This document shows, in pieces, positions 17,444 through 27,122 of a stretch of 64,000 nucleotides of DNA (positions are counted from its first letter, which is position 1; each line of letters opens with the position of its first letter). The notes beneath the pieces are model-generated. The model was given only the letters and a program-made list of their open reading frames with translations, had not been told where the DNA came from and made no database searches. This DNA comes from Streptomyces canus (GTDB lineage: Bacteria > Actinomycetota > Actinomycetes > Streptomycetales > Streptomycetaceae). A program made the position numbers and the translations under genes. Location: positions 179,454-243,453 of the forward strand of contig NZ_KQ948659.1 in assembly GCF_001514145.1 (NCBI RefSeq), given 5' to 3'.

Positions 17444-17961
17444 TCCAACCGCTCGATGGCCTCCGCCAGCCACGCCCGCTCGGCCTGGCCGGTCGCCCGC
17501 GCCACCCGCAGGATGCCCTGCCGGAACAGGTCGTCCGTCTCCTCCGCGCGCACCGGTTCGCCGCCGTCGTAGAAGAAGCTGGCGGGCGTCCGGAGGAACT
17601 CCAGCCGCCGGCGCAGTACGGCTGCCTGCTCCCGCCGGTCCGGCAGGTGCCGCAGGAACGCCAGGACGGTGTTGAAACGGACCTGGTCGGTGATCTCGGC
17701 CTGTTTGGGGTGCCGCAGCCGCTCCAGCAGCTCCTCACGCCCCAGAGCGGTCAGGGACAGCGTCCGACGCGGGGCCGCGCTCGCGCCCGGCTCCGTCCGC
17801 TCGTCGAGCTTGCCCGCCTTGACGAGACGGGTGATCGCCGGATAGAGCGCGCCGTCGCTGACCGGGCGGACATGGCCGGTGAGTGCCTTGATGCGCTCCT
17901 TGAGCTCGTAGCCGTGCAGGGGTTCCTCGGCGAGGAAGCCGAGGATCGACAGCTCCAGCAC
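17431..17961 (-). CDS. PadR family transcriptional regulator
   Basis: The 176-residue protein (GTG start) has the PadR winged helix at its N-terminus: ILGFLAEEPLHGYELKERI and VSDGALYPAITRLVKAGKL. A C-terminal helical Vir-type region serves for dimerisation. PadR proteins usually repress divergent efflux genes and release DNA on binding a small molecule. Here the divergent gene is a MATE exporter, and a symmetric 33-bp dyad lies between them. Autoregulation and control of the exporter are inferred from this arrangement. The 3' end overlaps the metallopeptidase gene by 13 bp. Confidence 0.93.
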   Translation of the reverse strand: MLELSILGFLAEEPLHGYELKERIKALTGHVRPVSDGALYPAITRLVKAGKLDERTEPGASAAPRRTLSLTALGREELLERLRHPKQAEITDQVRFNTVLAFLRHLPDRREQAAVLRRRLEFLRTPASFFYDGGEPVRAEETDDLFRQGILRVARATGQAERAWLAEAIERLDQPS

Positions 17962-18002
17962 TGCATTCCTCCTTGCGGGGGTCCTGACGCCATGCTACCT
18001 CT

Positions 18003-18035
18003 TATCGAGCTACCTCTATTCGAGGTAGTTCGATA
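18003..18035. promoter_or_regulatory. 33-bp dyad, predicted PadR operator
   Basis: Inner arms CTACCTC (18010-18016) and GAGGTAG (18022-18028) and outer arms TATCGA (18003-18008) and TCGATA (18030-18035) share one centre at 18019, with a single mismatched pair between them. A further CTACCTC copy starts at 17995. The site lies between the divergent padR and MATE genes, just before the exporter ribosome-binding site. Confidence 0.75.
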
Positions 18036-18050
18036 GGAGGGGGGTTCCGG

Positions 18051-19364
18051 ATGAACAGCCATCGCAAGCAACTCGTCGCGCTCGCCCACCCCGTGTACCT
18101 CGGCCTGCTGGCCTCCGTCGCCGCCGGGATCATCAACACCGTGTGGGTCTCCCGGCTCGGCGGCCCCGCCGTCGCCGCCGTGGCTGTCGCGACCAACGCC
18201 GAGAACGTGCTGCTCGGCGTCGCGCTCGTCTTCGCCTCCGGGACGACCGTGCTGGTGGCGCACGCCCGGGGCGCGCGGGATCCCGCCGGGGTGCGCGCGG
18301 CCGTGCGCGGCGGCGTGGCGCTGTGGGCGCTGGTCACCCCGGTGGTCGCCGTGGGCGGCTTCCTGCTGCGCGAGCCGCTGGCCCGGCTGGTGCTCGACGG
18401 CGGCCGGGCCGTGACCCTGGCCACCGCCTACTTCGCGATCTCGATGCCCGGCATCGCCGTCTTCTTCGCCCAGCAACTGGTCGACGGCATCCTCAAGGGC
18501 GCCGGCGACACCCGGACCCCCATGCGGCTCGCCCTCCTCGCGAACGGGCTGATCCTGGTGTGCGATCCGTTCCTGATCCACGGGTACGGCGTCCAGGGCG
18601 CCGCGGCCTCGACCGTGCTGTGCCGGGCCCTGACCCTCGGGGTGGGACTGCTCGCCCTGCGCCGGAACACGCTGCTCCGGTCGGGCAGGGGTGTCCCGGC
18701 CGGTGTCCCGCTGCGCGCGACGCTGACCACCGGGCTGCCCATGGCCGCCGACTTCACCGTGCGCCAGGGCGGCGCGCTCGTCCTGGTGGCGATCGTGGCG
18801 CGGCTCGGGGTGACGGCCGTGGCCGCCTACTCCCTCGCGTACAAGGTCATGTACGTGGCCACCATGGCCTTCTACGCCGTGCGGCAGGCCGCCTCCCTCC
18901 ACACCGCGCACCTACGGGGCGCCGGGCGGGACGCGCGGCGGGCGATCGGGCGGGAGGCGGTGGTCGTGTCCGGCGCGGTGGGGCTCGTGGCGGCGGTGCT
19001 GCTCTTCGTGACCGCCCCCTGGATCATGGCCGCCTTCGGTGCGGGCCCCGAAGTCGCCCACGACGGCGTGCTGTTCCTGCGCTGCGTCGGTCCGTACCTG
19101 CTGCTGATGGCGTGCTTCATCGCGCTCGGCGGGGTCTTCGAGGGCAGTGGACAGGCGCCGGCGCTGCTGCGGGTGACGCTGCTCGGCACGGCGGCCCAGC
19201 CGGCGCTGGCGTACGGCTGCACGGGCCTCGGACTGCCCGGTGTGTGCCTGGCGATGGCGCTGGCCATGGCCCTTCAGTGCGCGGTCGTGACGGTGCTGTT
19301 CCGGCGTACGCGCGCCGGAGTTCAGGACGAGGCGGAGGCCTCCTGGGCCGGAGCCTCGGCCTGA
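18051..19364 (+). CDS. MATE family multidrug/toxin efflux transporter
   Basis: The 437-residue protein has about twelve membrane segments arranged as two repeats, beginning with the ALAHPVYLGLLASVAAGIINTVWVSRLG segment region typical of MATE/DinF carriers. These export cationic drugs or metabolites using H+ or Na+ gradients. The ATG follows an AGGAGGGGG ribosome-binding site. Regulation by the divergent PadR protein through the dyad at 18003-18035 is likely. The substrate is unknown. The last 43 bp overlap the 3' end of the convergent glycosyltransferase gene. Confidence 0.93.
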   Translation: MNSHRKQLVALAHPVYLGLLASVAAGIINTVWVSRLGGPAVAAVAVATNAENVLLGVALVFASGTTVLVAHARGARDPAGVRAAVRGGVALWALVTPVVAVGGFLLREPLARLVLDGGRAVTLATAYFAISMPGIAVFFAQQLVDGILKGAGDTRTPMRLALLANGLILVCDPFLIHGYGVQGAAASTVLCRALTLGVGLLALRRNTLLRSGRGVPAGVPLRATLTTGLPMAADFTVRQGGALVLVAIVARLGVTAVAAYSLAYKVMYVATMAFYAVRQAASLHTAHLRGAGRDARRAIGREAVVVSGAVGLVAAVLLFVTAPWIMAAFGAGPEVAHDGVLFLRCVGPYLLLMACFIALGGVFEGSGQAPALLRVTLLGTAAQPALAYGCTGLGLPGVCLAMALAMALQCAVVTVLFRRTRAGVQDEAEASWAGASA

Positions 19365-20563
19365 TCCGGCACCGGGACCGCCGGGGCCGGCTTCCGGACC
19401 GTCGCCTTCCACAGCTCGCGCATGCCGATGACGGTGGCGAGGACCAGAAGGCCGTTGCGCGCGACCAGGAGCACGATGCCGCGCGGGGTGCTCCCGACGA
19501 CGTCCGCGAACCAGATCGGGAACTCCAGGACCGTCACGAAGCATGCCATCAGCACCAGGACGGCCGGCACGCCCATCCGGCTCGCGCGAAAGCACAGACA
19601 GGCCGCCGCGAGACCGACCAGCCACACCATGTACTGCGGGCTGATCACACGGCTGGTGGTGGTGAACATCAGCACCGCCACCAGCGCCGCGTCGGCCGCC
19701 GTATGAGCCTCGAACCGGGTGGCCGCGAGCCGCCACAGCAGCAGCAGTCCGAAGGCCATGCCGGTCAGCGCGAGCGCCGCCGTGCTGACCATGGTCACCC
19801 AGGGGCCGAGGAACTCGACCGAGCCGTAGTTGAGCAGGACCGAGCCGTTCCAGCCGTGGTGCCGGGCGATGTGGAAGACCAGCGAGCCCAGCGACTCCAC
19901 CTCGGTGCCCCGCTCCCGCTGGAAGGTCAGGAAGGCGAAGGCCCCGGGCATCGCGACGGAGAACAGTCCGGCCACCACCACGACCGTCGCCGCCGCCGAG
20001 GCCCAGACGCTCCGCCTGCGGATCCCGACGAGGATCAGCGCGGGCCACACCTTCAGCAGCGCCCCGAAGCCCACCAGCGCCCCGGCCACCTTCGGATGCC
20101 GGGCGGCCGCGAGGACCGCGGCGACGGCCACCGCGGTCACCATCACGTCGTAGCGGGAGTAGACGGTCGGGCCGAGCAGCGGTACGCCCGCCACCCACAC
20201 CCAGGCTCCCCGCAGCCGCCGTCCGGGACGCAGGCCCGCGTACAGCAGCAGGAGGAGGGCGGCCAGGTCCGCGGCGAAGGCCATGAGGAAGAAGGCCTGC
20301 GTGTACTCCAGGAAGGGCAGCAGCGCGGGGGAGAGGATCGCGAGGGCCGCGGCGGGCGGATACTGCCATGTCACGTCCGACTGCGGGAACGTTCCGGTGC
20401 GCAGGACGTCGTACCAGCCCTGGTAGATGACCGACACATCACTGGTGACGTCCGGCCCGGGGAAGACGTACACCTTGAAGACGAACAGGAGCAGCAACAG
20501 CCTGGTCACGCCCCAGGTCAGCAGCAGCCACGTCAGGGACCGCCGCACGCCCGTCGTCTCCAC
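19322..20563 (-). CDS. GT87-type membrane mannosyltransferase
   Basis: The 413-residue polytopic protein has about ten membrane segments, with an early FPGPDVTSDVSVIY loop carrying the acidic residues expected for a GT-C glycosyltransferase and a later QYMVWLVGLA segment. It resembles actinobacterial polyprenyl-phosphomannose-dependent alpha-mannosyltransferases (PimE-like, GT87). The frame remains open far upstream, but protein-like sequence and the hydrophobic start begin at the GTG at 20563. It is divergent from a PimB-prime-like gene, supporting a role in phosphatidylinositol mannoside or lipoglycan assembly. It overlaps the MATE gene tail by 43 bp. Confidence 0.87.
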   Translation of the reverse strand: METTGVRRSLTWLLLTWGVTRLLLLLFVFKVYVFPGPDVTSDVSVIYQGWYDVLRTGTFPQSDVTWQYPPAAALAILSPALLPFLEYTQAFFLMAFAADLAALLLLLYAGLRPGRRLRGAWVWVAGVPLLGPTVYSRYDVMVTAVAVAAVLAAARHPKVAGALVGFGALLKVWPALILVGIRRRSVWASAAATVVVVAGLFSVAMPGAFAFLTFQRERGTEVESLGSLVFHIARHHGWNGSVLLNYGSVEFLGPWVTMVSTAALALTGMAFGLLLLWRLAATRFEAHTAADAALVAVLMFTTTSRVISPQYMVWLVGLAAACLCFRASRMGVPAVLVLMACFVTVLEFPIWFADVVGSTPRGIVLLVARNGLLVLATVIGMRELWKATVRKPAPAVPVPDQAEAPAQEASASS

Positions 20564-20695
20564 GTGGTTCCCCGCCGTTCGCCGTCGCCCTGAAATGGTC
20601 GCTTGAGGAGAACATGATGTCCCGCTCTCCTGTGAGGGTGCCATAACGGCGGCCGTCCCCGGCTGTGAGCTGCCGGTTCGGTAGGGTCGGCGGCG

Positions 20696-21838
20696 ATGCA
20701 CAAGACCCTGATCGTGACGAACGACTTCCCGCCCCGCCCGGGTGGTATCCAGGCGTTCCTGCACAACATGGCGCTCCGGCTCGACCCCGAGCGCCTGGTC
20801 GTTTACGCCTCCACCTGGAAGCGGAGCCGGGAGGGCGTCGAGGCGACCGCCGCCTTCGACGCGGAGCAGCCCTTCACCGTCGTACGGGATTCCACGACCA
20901 TGCTGCTGCCGACCCCCGGGGCAACCCGCAGGGCCGTCGGTCTGCTGGGTGAGCACGGCTGTACGTCGGTGTGGTTCGGGGCGGCCGCGCCGCTCGGGCT
21001 GATGGCGCCGGCGCTCAGGAGGGCGGGTGCCGAGCGACTGGTGGCCACGACCCACGGGCATGAGGCCGGGTGGGCCCAACTGCCCGCCGCGCGGCAGCTG
21101 CTGGGCCGGATCGGGGAGTCCACCGACACTCTCACCTACCTCGGCGAGTACACGCGCTCGCGGATCGCCGGCGCGCTGACGCCGCGGGCGGCCGGGCGGA
21201 TGGAGCAGCTGCCGCCGGGCGTCGACGAGAAGATCTTCCATCCCGGGTCGGGCGGCGACGCCGTGCGGGCGCGGCTGGGCCTGACGGACCGGCCGGTGGT
21301 CGTGTGCGTGTCCCGGCTCGTGCCGCGCAAGGGGCAGGACACGCTGATCCTCGCCATGCCGCGGATCCTCACGAAGGAGCCCGACGCCGTTCTGCTGATC
21401 GTCGGCGGCGGGCCCTATGAGAAGGAGCTGCGCAGGCTCGCCCACGAGACCGGTGTCGCCGACTCCGTGCGCTTCACCGGAGCCGTGCCCTGGGCCGAGC
21501 TGCCCGCCCACTACGGCGCCGGGGACGTCTTCGCGATGCCGTGCCGGACCCGCAGGGGCGGGCTCGACGTCGAGGGGCTCGGGATCGTCTACCTGGAGGC
21601 CTCCGCGACCGGCCTGCCCGTCGTCGCAGGAGACTCCGGAGGTGCCCCGGACGCGGTCCTCGACGGCGAGACCGGCTGGGTCGTGCGCGGTGGATCGGCC
21701 GAGGAGACCGCCGAGCGGATCGTCGTCCTCCTCGGCGACGCGGAACTGCGGAGGCGTATGGGGGAGCGGGGACGGGAGTGGGTCGAGGAGAAGTGGCGAT
21801 GGGATTTGTTGGCGGAAAAGTTGAAGGCGTTGCTATAG
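20696..21838 (+). CDS. GT4 glycosyltransferase, PimB-prime-like mannosyltransferase
   Basis: The 380-residue GT-B enzyme starts VTNDFPPRPGGIQAFLHNMA and has a central RLVPRKGQDTLI segment and the C-terminal donor site EGLGIVYLEASATGLPVVAGDSGGAPDAV (EX7E motif). These features match actinobacterial GDP-mannose-dependent enzymes that add the second mannose to phosphatidylinositol mannoside. Catalysis is cytoplasmic at the membrane. TAGGGT at 20682-20687 is a good -10 element only 8 bases before the ATG, so the mRNA may be nearly leaderless. The divergent GT87 gene fits the same pathway. The exact acceptor is inferred. Confidence 0.9.
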   Translation: MHKTLIVTNDFPPRPGGIQAFLHNMALRLDPERLVVYASTWKRSREGVEATAAFDAEQPFTVVRDSTTMLLPTPGATRRAVGLLGEHGCTSVWFGAAAPLGLMAPALRRAGAERLVATTHGHEAGWAQLPAARQLLGRIGESTDTLTYLGEYTRSRIAGALTPRAAGRMEQLPPGVDEKIFHPGSGGDAVRARLGLTDRPVVVCVSRLVPRKGQDTLILAMPRILTKEPDAVLLIVGGGPYEKELRRLAHETGVADSVRFTGAVPWAELPAHYGAGDVFAMPCRTRRGGLDVEGLGIVYLEASATGLPVVAGDSGGAPDAVLDGETGWVVRGGSAEETAERIVVLLGDAELRRRMGERGREWVEEKWRWDLLAEKLKALL

Positions 21839-21852
21839 CCGGAGGCCAATAA

Positions 21853-23502
<1,650 letters not shown>

Positions 23503-23521
23503 CGCTCTTTCAACAGGCGCT

Positions 23522-25318
23522 CTACTTGGCGTAGATCGCCTCGATCTCGTCCGCGTAGTCCTTCGCCACCACATTGCGCTTCAGCTTCAGCGACGGCGTG
23601 AGGTGGCCCGTCTCCTCCGTGAACTGGGAGGACAGAATGCGGAACTTCCGCACCGATTCCGCCTTCGACACCGCGGCGTTGCCGTCGTCGATCGCGGCCT
23701 GGATCGCCGCGTTCAGGTCCGCGTCCCCGGCCAGCGACGCCGCGGTGGCACCCGCAGGCTTGCCGTGTTCCTCGGCCCAACGGCCCGGGAACTCCTCGTC
23801 GATGGTGATCAGCGCGCCCACGAACGGCCGTCCGTCGCCCACCACCATGCACTCCGCGACCAGCGCGTGCGCCCGGATACGGTCCTCGATCACGGCCGGA
23901 GCGACGTTCTTGCCGCCCGCGGTGACGATGATCTCCTTCTTGCGGCCGGTGATCCTGAGGTAGCCGTCCTCGTCGAGGGTGCCGATGTCACCGGTGTGGA
24001 ACCAGCCGTCGGTCAGCGCCTCGGCCGTGGCGGCCTCGTTGTTCCAGTAGCCCTTGAACAGGTGCTCGCCGTGCAGCAGCACCTCGCCGTCGTCCGCGAT
24101 CCGGATCACCGAGCCCGGCAGCGGCTGACCGACCGTGCCGATCTTCGTGCGGTCCCACGGGTTGAACGCGGTCGCGGCACAGGACTCGGTCAGGCCGTAG
24201 CCCTCCAGGACCGTGAAGCCGATGCCGCGGAAGAAGTGCCCCAGGCGCTCGCCGAGCGGGGCGCCGCCGGAGATGGCGTACTCGCCCTTGCCGCCGAGGA
24301 CCGCGCGCAGCTTGCTGTAGACCAGCTTGTCGAAGGTCTTGTACTTGATCTTCAGGCCCAGCGCCGGACCTGACGGGGTGTCCAGGGCCTTGCTGTAGGC
24401 GATCGCCGTGTCGGCGGCCTTGTCGAAGATCTTGCCCTTGCCGTCCGCCTGCGCCTTGGCGCGCGCCGAGTTGTAGACCTTCTCGAAGACGCGCGGCACG
24501 CCCAGGATCAGCGTCGGCCGGAAGGACGCCAGTTCGTCGGTGAGGTTCTTGATGTCCGGGACCATGCCCAGCTTGATCGGTGCCATCATCGGCGCGATCT
24601 GCACGAGCCGGCCGAAGACGTGCGCGAGCGGCAGGAAGAGCAGCACCGAGCAGTCACCGGTGCGGAACAGCGGGCGCAGCCGCTCCACGATGTTGCCGCA
24701 CTCCGCGAAGAAGCTGCGGTGGGTGAGCACACAGCCCTTGGGGCGCCCGGTGGTGCCGGAGGTGTAGACGATGGTCGCCGGGTCGTCGGCCTTCGCCAGC
24801 GAGCTGCGCTCCTCCACGGCCGCGTCGCTGATGTCCTTGCCCGCGCGGGCCAGCTCCTCGATCCCGCCGCCCTCGATCTGCCAGACGTGCTTGAGAGCGG
24901 GCAGCGAGTCGCGCACCGACTCGACGGCCGCGGTGTGACCGTCCAGCTCCACGACGCAGGCGGTCGCGCCCGAGTCGCCGAGGATCCACTGGATCTGCTC
25001 CGGCGAACTGGTCTCGTACACCGGCACGGTGATCGCGCCCGCGCTCCAGATCGCGAAGTCGAGCAGCGTCCACTCGTAGCGGGTACGGGACATCAGGCCG
25101 ACCCGGTCGCCCGGCTGGACGCCGGAGGCGATGAGCCCCTTGGCGGCGACGTGCACCTCGGCCAGGAACGCCGTGGCCGTCACGTCCTGCCACTGACCGC
25201 CCACCTTGCGGGCGATGACGGCGACGTCGGGATGCTGCGCGGCGTTTCTACGGACGATGTCGGTGAGATTGCCGTCCGCAGGGACCTCGTACAAAGCCGG
25301 AAGGCTGAACTCGCGCAA
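23522..25318 (-). CDS. long-chain fatty acid-CoA ligase (FadD15-like)
   Basis: The 598-residue adenylate-forming enzyme starts at TTG behind AGGAG. Core motifs are the P-loop YTSGTTGRPKG near residue 192, LEGYGLTES, the DGWFHTGD motif and the C-terminal hinge ITGRKKEIIVTAGGKNVAP containing the catalytic region. The C-terminal TPSLKLKRNVVAKDY segment is typical of FadD15-type ligases. It activates fatty acids as acyl-AMP and then acyl-CoA, for degradation or lipid synthesis. It converges with the cholesterol oxidase gene 20 bp away; a link to sterol side-chain use is speculative. Confidence 0.94.
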   Translation of the reverse strand: MREFSLPALYEVPADGNLTDIVRRNAAQHPDVAVIARKVGGQWQDVTATAFLAEVHVAAKGLIASGVQPGDRVGLMSRTRYEWTLLDFAIWSAGAITVPVYETSSPEQIQWILGDSGATACVVELDGHTAAVESVRDSLPALKHVWQIEGGGIEELARAGKDISDAAVEERSSLAKADDPATIVYTSGTTGRPKGCVLTHRSFFAECGNIVERLRPLFRTGDCSVLLFLPLAHVFGRLVQIAPMMAPIKLGMVPDIKNLTDELASFRPTLILGVPRVFEKVYNSARAKAQADGKGKIFDKAADTAIAYSKALDTPSGPALGLKIKYKTFDKLVYSKLRAVLGGKGEYAISGGAPLGERLGHFFRGIGFTVLEGYGLTESCAATAFNPWDRTKIGTVGQPLPGSVIRIADDGEVLLHGEHLFKGYWNNEAATAEALTDGWFHTGDIGTLDEDGYLRITGRKKEIIVTAGGKNVAPAVIEDRIRAHALVAECMVVGDGRPFVGALITIDEEFPGRWAEEHGKPAGATAASLAGDADLNAAIQAAIDDGNAAVSKAESVRKFRILSSQFTEETGHLTPSLKLKRNVVAKDYADEIEAIYAK

Positions 25319-25611
25319 GACTGCTGCTCCTCATAGGGCGCCGGCGCCACGACGTTGTGTGATGCGACGGTCGGTCCAAGGCTCGGGCAGGTACTCAGGG
25401 TTTCAGTAGTTGAAAGCTGAGCACGACTGGACTGCCCGGACGTTACCCGCCGGTATGGCTTCTTCGACAGGGGGTCCCGGCGAGATGTTCGCTGCGTCAC
25501 ACGGATTGGGGTTCTTCGCGCACAGTAGTCCACCTGCTTGCTGACTGGCCAGTAACCGCAGGACCGGTCGGCTCTGTTCACGTATGCCGCACAGGCCTAC
25601 TCTTGATCGTC

Positions 25612-26409
25612 ATGGCACCCACACCGGCCGGAAACCGGAAGACGCGCGTTCACGTGGTCAGCGATGTGCACGGCAACGCCCGTGACCTGGCCAGAGCCGG
25701 CGAGGGTGCCGACGCCCTGATCTGTCTGGGTGACCTCGTTCTCTTCCTCGACTACGCCGACCACTCGCGCGGGATCTTCCCCGACCTGTTCGGGACGGAG
25801 AACGCCGATCTGATCGTGGAACTGCGCACCGCCCGGCGTTTCGAGGAGGCGCGAGAGCTCGGGGCGCGGCTGTGGGGCGGAATCGGCGCGGACCGGGCCT
25901 CCGTGATCGAGACGGCGGTGCGCAAGCAGTACGCCGAGATGTTCGCCGCGTTCCCGACACCGACGTACGCGACCTACGGCAATGTCGACATGCCGCCTCT
26001 GTGGCCGGAGTACGCCGGACGCGGTACGACCGTGCTCGACGGCGAACGGGTGGAGATCGGCGGCTGGACGTTCGGCTTCGTGGGTGGCGGTCTCAGGACC
26101 CCCATGCGGACGCCGTACGAGATCAGCGACGAGGAGTACGCGGCGAAGATCGAGGCGGTGGGCGAGGTGGACGTGCTGTGCACGCACATCCCACCGGAGG
26201 TGCCGGAGCTGGTGTACGACACGGTGGCGCGGCGGTTCGAGCGGGGGAGCCGGGCGCTGCTGGACGCGATCCGCCGCACCCGGCCCCGGTACGCGCTGTT
26301 CGGTCACGTCCACCAGCCCCTGGTCCCGCGGATGCGGATCGGGGCGACCGAGTGCGTGAACGTGGGGCACTTCGCGGGGACCGGCAAGCCGTGGGCGCTG
26401 GAATGGTGA
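25612..26409 (+). CDS. calcineurin-like metallophosphoesterase
   Basis: The 265-residue protein has the metal-binding blocks of the family in order: SDVHGN near residue 15, CLGDLVLF, YATYGNVDMP, CTHIPPE and FGHVHQP. It would bind two metal ions and hydrolyse a phosphoester whose identity cannot be told from sequence. The ATG at 25612 is preferred to an in-frame TTG nine bases earlier. TACTCT, a plausible -10, ends 8 bases before the ATG and no Shine-Dalgarno is visible, so the mRNA may be leaderless. The 293-bp gap before it shows no further feature beyond promoter sequence. Confidence 0.9.
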   Translation: MAPTPAGNRKTRVHVVSDVHGNARDLARAGEGADALICLGDLVLFLDYADHSRGIFPDLFGTENADLIVELRTARRFEEARELGARLWGGIGADRASVIETAVRKQYAEMFAAFPTPTYATYGNVDMPPLWPEYAGRGTTVLDGERVEIGGWTFGFVGGGLRTPMRTPYEISDEEYAAKIEAVGEVDVLCTHIPPEVPELVYDTVARRFERGSRALLDAIRRTRPRYALFGHVHQPLVPRMRIGATECVNVGHFAGTGKPWALEW

Positions 26410-26492
26410 GCCCGGACGCGCGGTAGCCTTCACGCTGCACAGACGTGCGTACCACCCTTCCTCACCGGACCATATCTGGAGGAGCCACGGCG

Positions 26493-26933
26493 ATGGCGGA
26501 ACACACCAGTTCGAGCATCACGATCGAAGCTGCGCCTGCCGACGTCATGGCGGTGATCGCGGACTTCGCCCGCTACCCGGACTGGACGGGCGAGGTGAAG
26601 CAGGCGGAGGTCCTCTCGACGGACCCGTCCGGCCGCGCCGAGCAGGTCCGGCTGGTCATGGACGCGGGCGCCATCAAGGACGACCAGGTCCTCGGCTACA
26701 CGTGGACCGGCGAGAACGAGGTCTCCTGGACGCTGGTGAAGTCCCAGATGCTGCGGCAGCTGGACGGTTCGTATGTGCTGAAGCCGGCGGGTGCGGGGGC
26801 GACGGAGGTCACGTACCTGCTGACGGTCGACGTCAAGATCCCGATGCTCGGCATGATTAAGCGCAAGGCGGAGAAGGTCATCATCGACCGGGCGCTGGCG
26901 GGGTTGAAGAAGCGGGTGGAGTCGGGGGAGTAG
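26493..26933 (+). CDS. SRPBCC (START/cyclase-like) family protein
   Basis: The 146-residue protein starts at the ATG at 26493, 8 bases after GGAGGAG. Its start SSSITIEAAPADVMAVIADFARYPDWTGEVKQAEV is the usual opening of SRPBCC/polyketide-cyclase-like single-domain proteins, which form a helix-grip cavity for hydrophobic ligands. There is no catalytic motif. In Streptomyces genomes this gene commonly sits in this core neighbourhood, but its ligand is unknown to me. A long inverted repeat follows 12 bp after the stop. Confidence 0.88.
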   Translation: MAEHTSSSITIEAAPADVMAVIADFARYPDWTGEVKQAEVLSTDPSGRAEQVRLVMDAGAIKDDQVLGYTWTGENEVSWTLVKSQMLRQLDGSYVLKPAGAGATEVTYLLTVDVKIPMLGMIKRKAEKVIIDRALAGLKKRVESGE

Positions 26934-26945
26934 GGGTTCGCGGTC

Positions 26946-27051
26946 GGCTGCGGGCCGGTGGGGGCCGGTCGCGCAGTTCCCCGCGCCCCTTTGGGGCACG
27001 TTCCAGCCGGCGTGGCCGCACCCACTTAGGGGCGCGGGGAACTGCGCGACC
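26946..27051. repeat. REP-like inverted repeat, copy 1 of a dispersed element
   Basis: GGTCGCGCAGTTCCCCGCGC and following bases (26967-26990) are exactly complementary to 27028-27051, giving 24-bp arms around a 37-bp spacer. The first 44 bp (26946-26989) recur at 55648-55691 with two differences. The sequence belongs to a palindromic family I recall as common between Streptomyces genes. It may terminate transcription of the SRPBCC gene. Confidence 0.85.
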
Positions 27052-27122
27052 AGCCACATCGCGCCCGCAGCCATAAGACCGCACAACGAGGCATGTCCTT
27101 GTGTCCGTTACGGTTCACCCCT

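Noticed and set aside
20564..21511. Upstream extension of the GT87 frame to 729 codons
   Set aside because: The extension is antisense to the well-supported PimB-prime-like gene and has no protein-like pattern; the membrane protein begins at the GTG at 20563.
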